Source of the DNA: Acidobacteriaceae bacterium
GTDB taxonomy: Bacteria; Acidobacteriota; Terriglobia; Terriglobales; Acidobacteriaceae
Direction: 5' to 3'
Length of the DNA: 64,000 nucleotides
Assembly: GCA_030037545.1 (NCBI GenBank)
Contig: JASHRF010000107.1
Location: 45,236 to 109,235, forward strand
The notes beneath the pieces were generated by a model, which did no database searches, was not told the origin of the DNA, and saw nothing but the letters and a program-made list of their open reading frames with translations. Positions 29,239 to 39,192 of the stretch are shown in pieces (within the stretch, counting starts at the first letter, position 1; each line of letters begins with the position of its first letter). Both the position numbers and the translations under genes were made by a program.

Positions 29239-29565
29239 ATGACGATTGCGATGAATGCGGCGAGTGCTTTGACCGCTCTGCCCAACGCCGGCCCACCGTT
29301 GCGCACGCCTGCGATTTCGCCGGCGGAAGCAGGCAGCGCTGCGCCGGAGCCGTTTTCCGATCTGCTCACCAATGCAGTAGGCCAGGTGAATCAGCTTGAA
29401 ACGCAGGCCCAGGCGGCGGCGGAAGGACTGATGACCGGCTCGGGCGTGGACGTGCACCAAGCCATGATCGCGACCCAGAAGGCCGACATGGCCTTCGAGC
29501 TGGCGCTGGCGGTGCGCAACAAGGCGGTGCAGGCCTATCAGCAGGTGCTCGGGATGCAGTTCTGA
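29239..29565 (+). CDS. fliE: Flagellar hook-basal body complex protein FliE
   Basis: PFSDLLTNAVGQVNQLETQAQ; VDVHQAMIATQKADMAFELALAVRNKAVQAYQQVLGMQF. Confidence 0.9.
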   Translation: MTIAMNAASALTALPNAGPPLRTPAISPAEAGSAAPEPFSDLLTNAVGQVNQLETQAQAAAEGLMTGSGVDVHQAMIATQKADMAFELALAVRNKAVQAYQQVLGMQF

Positions 29566-29700
29566 AAGACAGCTTCTAGCGCTAGCTCGGATGCGCGAAT
29601 GGATTGCGGGTGGAGGAACTAGCGACAGGAGATTGGTGCTCTCGGCCCCGGACTTATAAATGATGGATGCGCGAAAGGCTAGAAGCTAGAAGCTGACTTT

Positions 29701-31323
29701 ATGCCGACCGGAACGCAGTTGGAGAAGAGCGCACAGGCTCGGCCCGGGCCACCGCAGTTCGGCGACCGCCTGGCGGGATTGTGGGGATTGGGGCGGGTAC
29801 GCTGGGCCCAGATGCCGGCGCCGCAGCGCGGCTGGACGGTGTTTGCAGCGCTGCTGCTGGCAACTCTGCTGGGCGGCCTCTTCTGGTACGGCCTGCGCAC
29901 CGACTGGCGCACGCTGTATACGAATCTCGACCCCGACGATGCGCGCCAGACGGGCGTGATTCTGACCCAGGCGCAGATTCCCCACGATGTGACCGACGGC
30001 GGCACAGGCATTCGCGTTCCGGCAGCGCAACTGGATAAGGCGCGGCTCGCCACTGCGGCCAAGGGAGGCGTGAAGAGCGGGCGTCTGGGATTCGAAATCT
30101 TCGACAAGCCCAATTGGGTGGGCTCGGAGTTCGACGAGCAGGTGAACTACCAGCGCGCCCTGGAAGGCGAGCTGGAGCACACGGTGGCGACGCTTTCCGA
30201 CGTCGATTCGGCGCGCGTGCACCTGGTGTTGCCCCACGACTCGTTCTTCCGCGACCAGGAGCGCCCGGCCAAGGCTTCAGTGGTCCTGAAACTGCGGCAC
30301 CGGTCGCTGGCAGACGGCGAGCCCGACGCCATCCGCAACCTAGTGGCTTCGGCGGTGGACGGGCTCTCGCCGGATCACGTGGTGCTGGTGGACGCCTCGG
30401 GCCATCTGCCGCTGGGACCGAAAACTGCCGAAGCCCTGCAGTTAAGCGCCGAGCAGGCGCTCGAAGAGAAGCTGGTCTCTACGCTGGAGCCGGTGACCGG
30501 GGCGGGCAATGTGCGCGCCTCGGTGACGCTGGATTACGACGATGCGGCCACTGAGGTGACGCAGGAAACCTACGACCCCAGCCAGACAGTGACACTTACC
30601 GTGCAGCGTACCGAGCAGACCACGGGCGCGCAGCCGGTGGCCGCCGGGGTGCCGGGAACGGCGTCGAACGCGCCCAATACGCAGGCCCTGCCGGTGTATC
30701 CGCACGAGACCGCCCCGCCCCAGAGCGCAAAATCGGAGTCCAGCACCTATGGCGTAGCCAGGACCGTGAAGCACGAGGTCGAAAATCCCGGGCGCGTGCG
30801 GCGTCTGACGGCGGCCATTGTGGTCAACGACCGGCTGGTGCGGCCGGCCACGAAGAACGCGGCTCCGGTCTGGCAGCCGCGCTCCGTCGACGAGCTGCGC
30901 AATCTGACGGCGCTGGCGCAGGCCGCGGTGGGCTTCGATGCGACACGCGGAGACGTGCTCACGGTTCAGGACCTGGCCTTTGAGGATAATCGCGGCCCGG
31001 AGCCGGTTCCGGTTCCGGAGAAGTTGCTCGATGAGGCTGAGAACTCGCCGCTGCTGCTGAAGTACGCGGCGGTTCTGGCCGGGATTCTGGTGGTGCTGGC
31101 CTTCGGCGTTCGCCCGGCGCTTGCGGCTGCGGGCTCGGTGGCGTTGTCGCGGCCGAGGGAATTGGCGGCTCCGGCAGCTTCGCCGGGCCTCCCCGCGCAG
31201 CCGGCCGCGCCCGACCCGGAGCGGGCGCGCAATCAGGAGATTTTCGATCAGGTCACCAAGCAGTTGAAGCGGGAGCCGACGCAAAGTTCGCGACTGCTGC
31301 AAAGCTGGATTCACTCCGACTGA
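29701..31323 (+). CDS. fliF: Flagellar MS-ring protein FliF
   Basis: LYTNLDPDDARQTGVILTQAQIPHDV; NYQRALEGELEHTVATLSDVDSARVHLVLPHDSFFRDQERPAKASVVLKL; RVRRLTAAIVVND. Confidence 0.95.
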   Translation: MPTGTQLEKSAQARPGPPQFGDRLAGLWGLGRVRWAQMPAPQRGWTVFAALLLATLLGGLFWYGLRTDWRTLYTNLDPDDARQTGVILTQAQIPHDVTDGGTGIRVPAAQLDKARLATAAKGGVKSGRLGFEIFDKPNWVGSEFDEQVNYQRALEGELEHTVATLSDVDSARVHLVLPHDSFFRDQERPAKASVVLKLRHRSLADGEPDAIRNLVASAVDGLSPDHVVLVDASGHLPLGPKTAEALQLSAEQALEEKLVSTLEPVTGAGNVRASVTLDYDDAATEVTQETYDPSQTVTLTVQRTEQTTGAQPVAAGVPGTASNAPNTQALPVYPHETAPPQSAKSESSTYGVARTVKHEVENPGRVRRLTAAIVVNDRLVRPATKNAAPVWQPRSVDELRNLTALAQAAVGFDATRGDVLTVQDLAFEDNRGPEPVPVPEKLLDEAENSPLLLKYAAVLAGILVVLAFGVRPALAAAGSVALSRPRELAAPAASPGLPAQPAAPDPERARNQEIFDQVTKQLKREPTQSSRLLQSWIHSD

Positions 31324-31381
31324 GGGAAAGCCGAGGGTCCGGGTCAGGCAAGGCAGCGGACCGGCGCGGGAGGCGAGAACA

Positions 31382-32434
31382 TTGCCGGAGCAGGAAAGCG
31401 AATCCGGAGCAGCGCGGCGGCATCAGTCAGCCGGCATATCGGGGCTGCGCAAGGCGGCGGTTCTGCTGGTCGCAGTGGGCGAGGAGCTGGCCAAGGAAGT
31501 GCTGCGCGTCCTGCCCGAAGCCGACGTCGAGCGGCTCACCGAAGAACTGGCCGACCTGCGCGGCATCACCCCAGAGCTGGCCGCCGAGATCCTGGAAGAG
31601 TTCTGGCAGCTACTGGAAACCCAGAACTTCATGGTTCATGGCGGGATCGACTACGCCAGCCGCCTGCTGGTCGACACTTTCGGCAAAGCGCGGGCTGACG
31701 ACCTGCTGATGATGGTGCGCCGCTCCCAGGAGGCGGCGCAGGGCAACCTGGCCAAGCTGCAGCGCACCGATCCCCAGCAGTTGGGCAAGTTGCTCGACTC
31801 CGAGCATCCCCAGACCATCGCCCTGGTGCTCGCCCATCTCGACCCGTTGCGGGCCTCGATGGTGCTCGACAACCTGAATGAAGAGCACAAGGTGGTGGCC
31901 ATCCAGCGGCTGGCGGAGATGCGCCAGTTTTCGCCGGAGATGGCGCAGAAGGTGGCGCACATCCTGCACCGGCGGCTGGAGAGCATGGGCGATTCGGCGC
32001 GCAGAAGCTACTCGGGATTCAAGGCCGTAGCCGACCTGCTCAACCGTCTCAACGCGGAAGAGGCGAAGCGCATCCTGGAAGCGGTCGAGGAGGCGCAGCC
32101 GGAGCTGGCGCTCGCCATTCGCAACCTCATGTTCACCTTTGAGGATCTGATGACAGTGCCCGCGGCCTCCATTCGGGAGATCGTTTCGGGCGTGGACAAG
32201 CGGCAACTAGCCATGGCGCTGCGCGGCGCCAACGAGGAGCTGCGCGCCCAGATCTTCAAGTCCATGAGCTCACGCGCCGTGGAGATGCTGAAGGAGGATA
32301 TGGAGGTGCTGGGCCCGGTGCGCTCGCGCGAGGTAGCGGCGGCGCAGCAGGAGATTCTGAACCTGGCGCGCCGGCTGGAGGCCGAAGGCAAGGTGATTCT
32401 GAAGCTCGAATCCGGCGACGAAATGCTGGCGTGA
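31382..32434 (+). CDS. fliG: Flagellar motor switch protein FliG
   Basis: LRKAAVLLVAVGEELAKEVLRVLPEADVERLTEELADL; DSEHPQTIALVLAHLDP; MFTFEDLMTVPAASIREIVSGVDKRQLAMALRGANEELRAQIFKSMSSRAVEMLKEDME. Confidence 0.97.
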   Translation: MPEQESESGAARRHQSAGISGLRKAAVLLVAVGEELAKEVLRVLPEADVERLTEELADLRGITPELAAEILEEFWQLLETQNFMVHGGIDYASRLLVDTFGKARADDLLMMVRRSQEAAQGNLAKLQRTDPQQLGKLLDSEHPQTIALVLAHLDPLRASMVLDNLNEEHKVVAIQRLAEMRQFSPEMAQKVAHILHRRLESMGDSARRSYSGFKAVADLLNRLNAEEAKRILEAVEEAQPELALAIRNLMFTFEDLMTVPAASIREIVSGVDKRQLAMALRGANEELRAQIFKSMSSRAVEMLKEDMEVLGPVRSREVAAAQQEILNLARRLEAEGKVILKLESGDEMLA

Positions 32435-32479
32435 GGCAGAGATCAGAGAACAGGGGTCTGATGGCGGAGAGGCGAGACG

Positions 32480-33265
32480 GTGCAGGAAAAGGAGTCAGGG
32501 CCAGAAAGCGGCATGGCGAGCGGCGTAGAAGCCTTCGAATACCTCGACAGCCCCGACGCGCCGTTTGTTCCCTCGTGGGCCGGATGGGACCGAGCCCCGG
32601 ACGCGGCGCTCGGTGGAAAGCCGCACGGCATCCGGCCCACGCCGGCACGCCCGGAAAAAAACGCGGAGTTCGAGCGGCGGCTGGCGGAAGAGACACGGCG
32701 GTCTTTCGAGGCCGGGCGGGCGCGCGGTATGGAAGAAGGGCGAAAAGCGGAGCGGGGGGCGCACGCGGAGGCCGGAGCGGCCGAGGAGGCAAAACGGATC
32801 CGCCATGCGGCCGCGTTGCTGGAAGAATTCAACGGGGAGCGGGCCAGGTATTTCCATGCCGTCGAGGCGGAGGTGGTCAGGCTGGCGCTGGCCATGGCCG
32901 CGCGCATTCTTCGGCGTGAGGCGGGCAGCGACCCTCTGCTGCTCATGGGGGCGGCGCGCGTGGCGCTGGGGCAGATCTCCGGTGCCGCCGAGGTGCGGCT
33001 GCTCGTGCCCGCCGCCGAACTCAACCTTTGGTCCGAGGCCATGGCGCTGCTGCCAAATCTCTCTGTCAGGCCCCTGGTCGTGGCCGGTGACGGCATGGAA
33101 GTGGGCGAGTGCCGGATCGAAACCTCGCTGGGCGAAGCCGATTTGGGCGTGGGCGCCCAGTTGGCGGAGATAGAGGCGGCGTTTCTGGGGCATACGCCGG
33201 CCGCCCGGAGCCCTGAGGAGATGCAGCGCCAGCCCGCCGGAGCGAATGCGGAGAGCGTCACATGA
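32480..33265 (+). CDS. fliH: Flagellar assembly protein FliH
   Basis: Position between fliG and fliI; ALAMAARILRREAGSDPLLLMGAARVALGQI..RLLVPAAELNLW. Confidence 0.8.
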   Translation: MQEKESGPESGMASGVEAFEYLDSPDAPFVPSWAGWDRAPDAALGGKPHGIRPTPARPEKNAEFERRLAEETRRSFEAGRARGMEEGRKAERGAHAEAGAAEEAKRIRHAAALLEEFNGERARYFHAVEAEVVRLALAMAARILRREAGSDPLLLMGAARVALGQISGAAEVRLLVPAAELNLWSEAMALLPNLSVRPLVVAGDGMEVGECRIETSLGEADLGVGAQLAEIEAAFLGHTPAARSPEEMQRQPAGANAESVT

Positions 33266-34575
33266 CGGCGCAGCTCGATCGTTACTTCGCACGACTGGAG
33301 CGGTTGCAGCCCTGGCGCTGGCGCGGACGTGTGCTGGAGGCCGTGGGGCAGACCATCGAGTCGGCGGGGCCGCTGGCTAGCGTGGGCGAATGTTGCGAGA
33401 TCGCGGACCGCGCCGGCTGCGCGCACTTGGCCGAGGTGATCGGTTTTCGCGGCGCGCATGTGGTGTCCATGCCCATTGAGACCACGGAGGGAATTCGTTT
33501 TGGCGATACGGTGGCGGCTCTGGGCGTGCGCGCCGAGATGGGCGTCGGGCCGGCGCTGATGGGCCGGGTGCTGAACGCGCTGGGCGCGCCCATCGACGGC
33601 GCGCCGGCGGCGGTTCCGGAACAAATGCTGCTCCTTGATGGCGCCGTGCGGCCGGCGCTCGACCGAGCTCCCATCCGGGTTCCGCTGGGCACCGGGATTC
33701 GCGCCATCGATGCGCTGCTGACCGTGGGCCGGGGACAGCGGGTGGGTATCTTTGGAGGATCGGGGGTGGGTAAGAGCACGCTCGTGGGCATGATGACGCG
33801 CAATACCGAGGCGGATGTAACGGTAGTGGGCCTGGTGGGCGAGCGCGGACGCGAGGTCGGCGAGTTTCTTTCGGACTCGCTGGGCAAGGAGGGTCTGGCG
33901 CGCGCGGTGGTGGTGGTTTCCACGTCGGACGAGTCCCCGCTCAAGCGCATGCGCGGAGCAATGGCGGCAACCACGATTGCGGAGTATTTCGCGGGTCAGG
34001 GCAAGCACGTGCTGCTGGTGCTTGATTCACTCACCCGTTTTGCCATGGCGGCGCGCGAGATCGGATTGGCCGCCGGAGAGCCGCCCACCGCCAAAGGCTA
34101 CACGCCCTCGGTGTTTACCCGGCTGGCGCGGCTGATCGAGCGCAGTGGACAGTTTCGCTCGGGATCGATCACGGCCTTTTACGCCGTTTTGATGGAGGGC
34201 GACGACCAGCAGGACCCGCTCGTAGACACGGTCCGGTCGCTTCTGGACGGTCACGTTGTTCTTTCGCGTTCGCTGGCCGCGGAGGGCTGGTACCCGCCGG
34301 TTGAAGTGCTGGACTCGATCAGCCGCCTGATGCCGGCCGTAGCGGCGCCCGAGCACCGCGAGCAGGCGGCGACGGCGCGCAGGCTGATGGCCGTCTACGC
34401 GCGTTCTGAGGACCTGGTGCGCATCGGCGCCTATAAGGCTGGATCCGATCCGGAACTGGATCGGGCGATGCGTGCCCGCGGAGCGCTACGCGAGTTCCTG
34501 ACCCAGGGCTCGCACCAACGGTCGCCGTTTCAGGACTCTTTGCGGCGCCTGAGCGCGCTTGCTGCGGAGGTTTGA
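33262..34575 (+). CDS. fliI: Flagellum-specific ATP synthase FliI
   Basis: RVGIFGGSGVGKSTLVGMMTRN; VGLVGERGREVGEFL; LLVLDSLTRFAMAAREIGLAAGEPPTAKGYTPSVFTRLARLIERSG. Confidence 0.97.
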   Translation: MTAQLDRYFARLERLQPWRWRGRVLEAVGQTIESAGPLASVGECCEIADRAGCAHLAEVIGFRGAHVVSMPIETTEGIRFGDTVAALGVRAEMGVGPALMGRVLNALGAPIDGAPAAVPEQMLLLDGAVRPALDRAPIRVPLGTGIRAIDALLTVGRGQRVGIFGGSGVGKSTLVGMMTRNTEADVTVVGLVGERGREVGEFLSDSLGKEGLARAVVVVSTSDESPLKRMRGAMAATTIAEYFAGQGKHVLLVLDSLTRFAMAAREIGLAAGEPPTAKGYTPSVFTRLARLIERSGQFRSGSITAFYAVLMEGDDQQDPLVDTVRSLLDGHVVLSRSLAAEGWYPPVEVLDSISRLMPAVAAPEHREQAATARRLMAVYARSEDLVRIGAYKAGSDPELDRAMRARGALREFLTQGSHQRSPFQDSLRRLSALAAEV

Positions 34576-34578
34576 GCG

Positions 34579-35013
34579 GTGGCCGGGTCGCGCGCTTTAG
34601 GCCGGCTGCTGCGGGTGCTGGAACTCGTAGAAGAGCAGGCGCGCGCAGCCCTGGAAATGGCAATGGCAGAGCTAAGCAGACTGGAGAGAGCGTGGGCGCT
34701 GGCAGGGGAGCGCGAGCGCAGGGGATGGCGGCTGGTAACGGCCAGCGCCCGCAATGGAGAGGCTTGGGATCGTCTGGCCGGCTTGGAAGAAGCGCGCGCG
34801 GCGCGGCGCCTGGCCGGGGTGCTCAGGATTCGCATCGCTGAGGTGGAGCGGGAAGCTGCCCGGCGGCGCGAGGCGTTTCTGGCCCGGCGGGTGGAGCGGC
34901 GGCAGGCAGAGGCTCTGGTCCGCGAAGCCCAGGCGCAGGAGGCGATCGAAGCTAACCGGGCCACTCAGCAATCCGTGGATGAGTGGTTCCTCAATCGCAG
35001 GGAGCATACCTGA
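34579..35013 (+). CDS. fliJ: FliJ-like flagellar export chaperone
   Basis: Coiled-coil, charged about 144-aa protein immediately after fliI. Confidence 0.6.
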   Translation: MAGSRALGRLLRVLELVEEQARAALEMAMAELSRLERAWALAGERERRGWRLVTASARNGEAWDRLAGLEEARAARRLAGVLRIRIAEVEREAARRREAFLARRVERRQAEALVREAQAQEAIEANRATQQSVDEWFLNRREHT

Positions 35014-35179
35014 CCTGGCTGCCAAGGACCAAGTGCAGCGGAGATGAGAAGCCTGCGGTTGAGACGGCATGGGGTTGAGAATTTCATGGTGACTGAAACC
35101 GTTCCGGAATCGGAACCATCGCTTCCCATCTCTGACACTCCTCTAACCTGCTCGCCGTCTCTTTGGCACGGGTTCTGCA

Positions 35180-37051
35180 TTGCTCCATCGCATGACAGCT
35201 TCCGTCGGGTTTGAAATCGAGGCATCCGGGCGAGCCGGGCTGACCGGGCGGGAGGTGCCGAAAGGCGGCGCAATGGCGGGGGGCGGGGGTACGAAAACCT
35301 TGCCGGGCACGGCCCTGGCCAGCCTGGGGACGGCCAAGCCCGCCGCAAACGGACCTGGAATCGCAGCCAGCGCGGGAACTTTCCGGTCGCAGTGGCAATC
35401 CGTGCTGGCGGCTATGGGAGCAGGGAACGGGGAGCCGGGGTCGGGGGATGCACAGCCGGCGGCGAGCACGCAGCCAGCGGAAGCCGAAGCGGAAACGCTC
35501 GCGACGGCAAATCGGCCCCGCACTGCGGCCGGGTGGGGACCCATCCCCGATCGATCGCAGGCCGGAGCAAGCCGCCGTCCGGCCGAACCGGATGGGGTCG
35601 CTCAGGTTCAGGGTTTTGGCGAAGCACAGAGTTCGGAGCAGGCTGCGCGTGAGGATGTTCTCCCGGCTTCGGACATAAGTTCCGGCGAGGCAGGGCCGGC
35701 GCGAGCTGCTCAGACCCATGCCGGGCCGACGCGCAGGCACGCAGCCGCACCGGATGTGCAGAATGCCGCCGCAACCCCTGCGCCGCTGGTTGCGGCCGAA
35801 GCCAATGCCGCCGTAGTTGCGACGAGCCCGGGCTCGGCAACGATTCGGAATCAAGCGCCGCGGCCTCTCGAGGATTTGCAGCCTGCGCCTGCGGGCTCGT
35901 CCTGGAGCGCTCTTCCGGAAAGCTTGTCCGATCCCGCATTGTCTGCGGCAATCGGAGCGCGGCAGCCTGACTTGGCGGTTCGCGCAGTGCAATCCGCCGC
36001 AGTGCCGGAACCGGTGACGCCCGGCGCCCATGAGAAGGAAGAGGCTGCGTCATACTCCGCGCACGGTGGTGCGGCCGGTGCAACCACAAGGTCGGGAGAG
36101 GCTGGGGAAGCAGGCCAATCAGGAACCGCCTCCGCAAGCCAGAGTTTTTCGTTGGGCGAGCGCGCTTCGACCGCCGGGGCGACGCTTTTGCCGGGCGGGA
36201 CGGGTATCGAGCCGCCGCGAACGGATCGGGCCGCGGTCAACGCGGAAACAGCCCATCGCGCAGCGCAACCGGATGGGTCGCAGAGCGGCGCAGATCCCGT
36301 CCCTCCGGCGGCCGCCGCGTACCCGCTCGGGTCTGTGGCTGCCAGCCATTCGGTGCCAGTTTCGCTCCCGGCGCGCGGCGCCGGAGGCAGGTCCGGCATA
36401 TCGATTGCTCACGGAGTTCGAGCGCAGCCCTCTGCAGACGCGGATGCCTCCGTGCCGGCCTCGAATCCGATTGCGATGCACGGTGGAGCGCCGCGCCAAA
36501 GCTCGAGCTCAGGCCGGGAGGGACCGGTTGCGGCCGGAGCGGGAGCGGCTTTTGCCGCGCTCGATGCGGAGCCGGCCACGGGAGCGCCGAGCTGGGTTCA
36601 TGCGGGAGCGCGACAGGCCGAAGCGGGGTTCGAGGACCCGGCGCTGGGCTGGGTGGGCGTGCGTGCGGACCTGGCCGCGGACGGCGTTCACGCCGCCATT
36701 GTGCCCGGCTCCGCCGAAGCGGCACAGGCGCTGGATGGGCAAATGGCGGGGCTGGGCGCGCACCTGGCGGCCGAACATATTCATGTGGAGTCGCTAAACA
36801 TGGCCACGGCCAATGGCGGAAAAAATCTGGGAGCGGATCACGCCCCGATGCAGCAGGGCGCAGGACAACAGAGCGCGGGACAGGGCACAGAGCACGGCGG
36901 TTCGTTCCCGGCCAGCGCGGCTCCGCGAGCGGAAGGGCAGAGCGTATCTCGCGATGCTTCTGCCGCGAATGAGACGCCGGAAGACGCCACGGGAGGGCGC
37001 ATGTGGAGCGGTGGGGCCGCGAGCGGCACGCATATTTCAGTCATGGCCTGA
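35180..37051 (+). CDS. FliK-like flagellar hook-length control protein (Ala/Gly/Pro-rich)
   Basis: Low-complexity 620-aa protein between fliJ and flgD; C-terminal AQALDGQMAGLGAHLAAEHIHVESLNMA resembles the end of FliK C-domains. Confidence 0.6.
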   Translation: MLHRMTASVGFEIEASGRAGLTGREVPKGGAMAGGGGTKTLPGTALASLGTAKPAANGPGIAASAGTFRSQWQSVLAAMGAGNGEPGSGDAQPAASTQPAEAEAETLATANRPRTAAGWGPIPDRSQAGASRRPAEPDGVAQVQGFGEAQSSEQAAREDVLPASDISSGEAGPARAAQTHAGPTRRHAAAPDVQNAAATPAPLVAAEANAAVVATSPGSATIRNQAPRPLEDLQPAPAGSSWSALPESLSDPALSAAIGARQPDLAVRAVQSAAVPEPVTPGAHEKEEAASYSAHGGAAGATTRSGEAGEAGQSGTASASQSFSLGERASTAGATLLPGGTGIEPPRTDRAAVNAETAHRAAQPDGSQSGADPVPPAAAAYPLGSVAASHSVPVSLPARGAGGRSGISIAHGVRAQPSADADASVPASNPIAMHGGAPRQSSSSGREGPVAAGAGAAFAALDAEPATGAPSWVHAGARQAEAGFEDPALGWVGVRADLAADGVHAAIVPGSAEAAQALDGQMAGLGAHLAAEHIHVESLNMATANGGKNLGADHAPMQQGAGQQSAGQGTEHGGSFPASAAPRAEGQSVSRDASAANETPEDATGGRMWSGGAASGTHISVMA

Positions 37052-37129
37052 GCGAGAGAGCGGCGAACGAAGACTGAGTAACGGCGGGAGGGCGTTCATG
37101 ATCGGACGCGACGCGCAGACGGAGGAGCG

Positions 37130-37684
37130 ATGGCGGCGGCAGCAACAGTTTTGAATCAGCACTCGGCGGCGCAGGCGCTGGCAGGCGCTCCAGCGTCCAT
37201 GGCCAGCTCTACTTCGGAAACCGCCGGATCGAGCAGTTCGAGCGACGACTCGGCAACCATTACGGCCAATGACTTTCTCACCCTGCTGGTGACGGAGATG
37301 CAGAACCAGGACCCGACGGCCGACGTCGATCCCAACGAGTACATTGACCAATTGGTTCAGGTCAATAGCCTGGAGCAACTGATCGATATCAACCAGACGT
37401 TGTCGTCGGCATTGGGCTCGACGAGCTCGACGGCGTCGACGGATGCGACGGGCGACTCGGCTTCGCCGCAATCGGGCAGCGCCGCGGCCAAGCCACAAAG
37501 CAGCGTCGCGCAGGCACACAACCTGGTTGTGGCGCATACCAGCGCCACTTCGACCGCCGGGTCCGCGCCGGCTCCTGGAAACCTGGGGGCTCCGGCCGCG
37601 AGCACGGCGGCGCAGCGGGTTGTGCATGCGCTGAACGGGCGCGCGCGGGCGCACCCGGCGACTGGGATTCCGGCAATTCCCTGA
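37130..37684 (+). CDS. flgD: Flagellar hook capping protein FlgD (short form)
   Basis: ITANDFLTLLVTEMQNQDPTADVDPNEYIDQLVQVNSLEQLIDINQTL. Confidence 0.88.
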   Translation: MAAAATVLNQHSAAQALAGAPASMASSTSETAGSSSSSDDSATITANDFLTLLVTEMQNQDPTADVDPNEYIDQLVQVNSLEQLIDINQTLSSALGSTSSTASTDATGDSASPQSGSAAAKPQSSVAQAHNLVVAHTSATSTAGSAPAPGNLGAPAASTAAQRVVHALNGRARAHPATGIPAIP

Positions 37685-37763
37685 GGAGATTGCGACACCG
37701 GCCCGACGGGCCGGGGTTGCGCAAGGAATGTGGCCTCATTTGAAGATGGAGAGGAGAAACACC

Positions 37764-39068
37764 ATGGCTAGCTTTTCGATTCCGCTCACCGGCCTGGAAG
37801 CCGATTCGACGGCGCTGAACACGATCGCAAACGATTTATCGAACATGAACACGACTGCCTTCAAGGCTGCGACAACGAATTTCGCCGATCTGTTCTACCA
37901 GCAGATCGGCACCACCGGCTCGGGAGACCCGATCCAGGTGGGCGCGGGCGCGCAGGTAGCCTCGAATGAGACCGACTTTGCGCAGGGCTCGATTGAATCC
38001 ACTGACAGCGCCACTGACGTGGCGTTAAATGGGAGTGGATTTTTTGTGGTCAGTAACGGGAGTGGAGGCTACGAGTATACCCGCGCCGGCGATTTCACGC
38101 TGGACTCGGACGGAAACCTGGTGACTTCGGATGGCCTGAGCGTAATGGGTTACCCGGCGACCGACGGTGTGGTCAACACCAACGCCCCGCTGACCGCGAT
38201 CAACATTCCGGTCGACGCAGTACAGCAGCCGCAGGCCACCACCACGATGAGCATGACCACCACTCTCGATTCCGATTCCACCACGGGAACGCAATTTCCC
38301 GCCGAGATAACGGTCTACGACTCTCTGGGCGAGGCCCAGACGGCCACGGTGACCTACGAGCAGACGGGAACCAATACGTGGAGCTACTCGGTGTCCCTGC
38401 CGGCTTCAGCCTACTCAACTGCGGGCACGAACACGGTTCCGGCCGCCATCACGGGAACCATGACCTTCGACTCGGATGGCAATCTCACCGCCATTACGCC
38501 GGCCGGCGGAGCCGCCGAAACCGTGGGCACGGCGTCGGGCGATGTGTCCTCGATCAGCCTCGACTTCACTCCCAGCGGTAGTACGCTGGCCGATGGAGCC
38601 GCCGGATTGACCATCCAGTGGAACCTGCTGGGCTCATCGGGAACGCCCACCATCAGCCAGGTCGACACGACCTCAGCCGTTTCGGCAACCACGCAGAACG
38701 GCTACGCCCCCGGCCAGTACCAGAGCTTCTCCGTCGGCTCCGATGGCACGATAAGTGTGACTTACTCGAATGGGCAAACGCAGGATGTGGGGCAACTCGC
38801 GCTGGCCAACGTAACCAATGAGCAGGGGCTCTCGCTGCTCGGCGACGGAAATTATGCGACCACGTCGGCAAGTGGCACGGCGGTGGTGGGAACTTCAGGT
38901 ACGGACGGCCTCGCCACCTTGCAGGACGACTCTCTTGAAGAATCAAACGTCGATATCTCCACCGAGTTCTCCGATCTCATCGTCGCGCAGCGCGCCTTTG
39001 AGGCGAATGCCAAGTCGGTGACCACCTTCGACCAGGTTGAACAGGACACCATCAACATGGTGCACTGA
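37764..39068 (+). CDS. flgE: Flagellar hook protein FlgE
   Basis: MASFSIPLTGLEADSTALNTIANDLSNMNTTAFKAATTNFADLFYQQ; ALNGSGFFVVSNGSGGYEYTRAGDFTLDSDGNLVTSDGLSVMGYPA. Confidence 0.95.
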   Translation: MASFSIPLTGLEADSTALNTIANDLSNMNTTAFKAATTNFADLFYQQIGTTGSGDPIQVGAGAQVASNETDFAQGSIESTDSATDVALNGSGFFVVSNGSGGYEYTRAGDFTLDSDGNLVTSDGLSVMGYPATDGVVNTNAPLTAINIPVDAVQQPQATTTMSMTTTLDSDSTTGTQFPAEITVYDSLGEAQTATVTYEQTGTNTWSYSVSLPASAYSTAGTNTVPAAITGTMTFDSDGNLTAITPAGGAAETVGTASGDVSSISLDFTPSGSTLADGAAGLTIQWNLLGSSGTPTISQVDTTSAVSATTQNGYAPGQYQSFSVGSDGTISVTYSNGQTQDVGQLALANVTNEQGLSLLGDGNYATTSASGTAVVGTSGTDGLATLQDDSLEESNVDISTEFSDLIVAQRAFEANAKSVTTFDQVEQDTINMVH

Positions 39069-39095
39069 GGCGGGGCGGACGGACGCGTTTTTTGG

Positions 39096-39132
39096 GCAGG
39101 CGTCTGCAGCTTGCTTCCAAGCGGACGCCTGC
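39096..39132. terminator. Strong hairpin between convergent flgE and thioesterase genes
   Basis: GCAGGCGTC / GACGCCTGC perfect 9-bp stem with a further internal stem GCTT/AAGC. Confidence 0.45.
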
Positions 39133-39192
39133 AATTCTTCCCATGCGATTGCGCCTGCGACGCATCGCGACGGAGCCGGAGCGGCGAGCGGC

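Noticed and set aside
32443-34008. 521-aa minus-strand ORF
   Set aside because: Antisense to fliH/fliI; no recognisable motifs.
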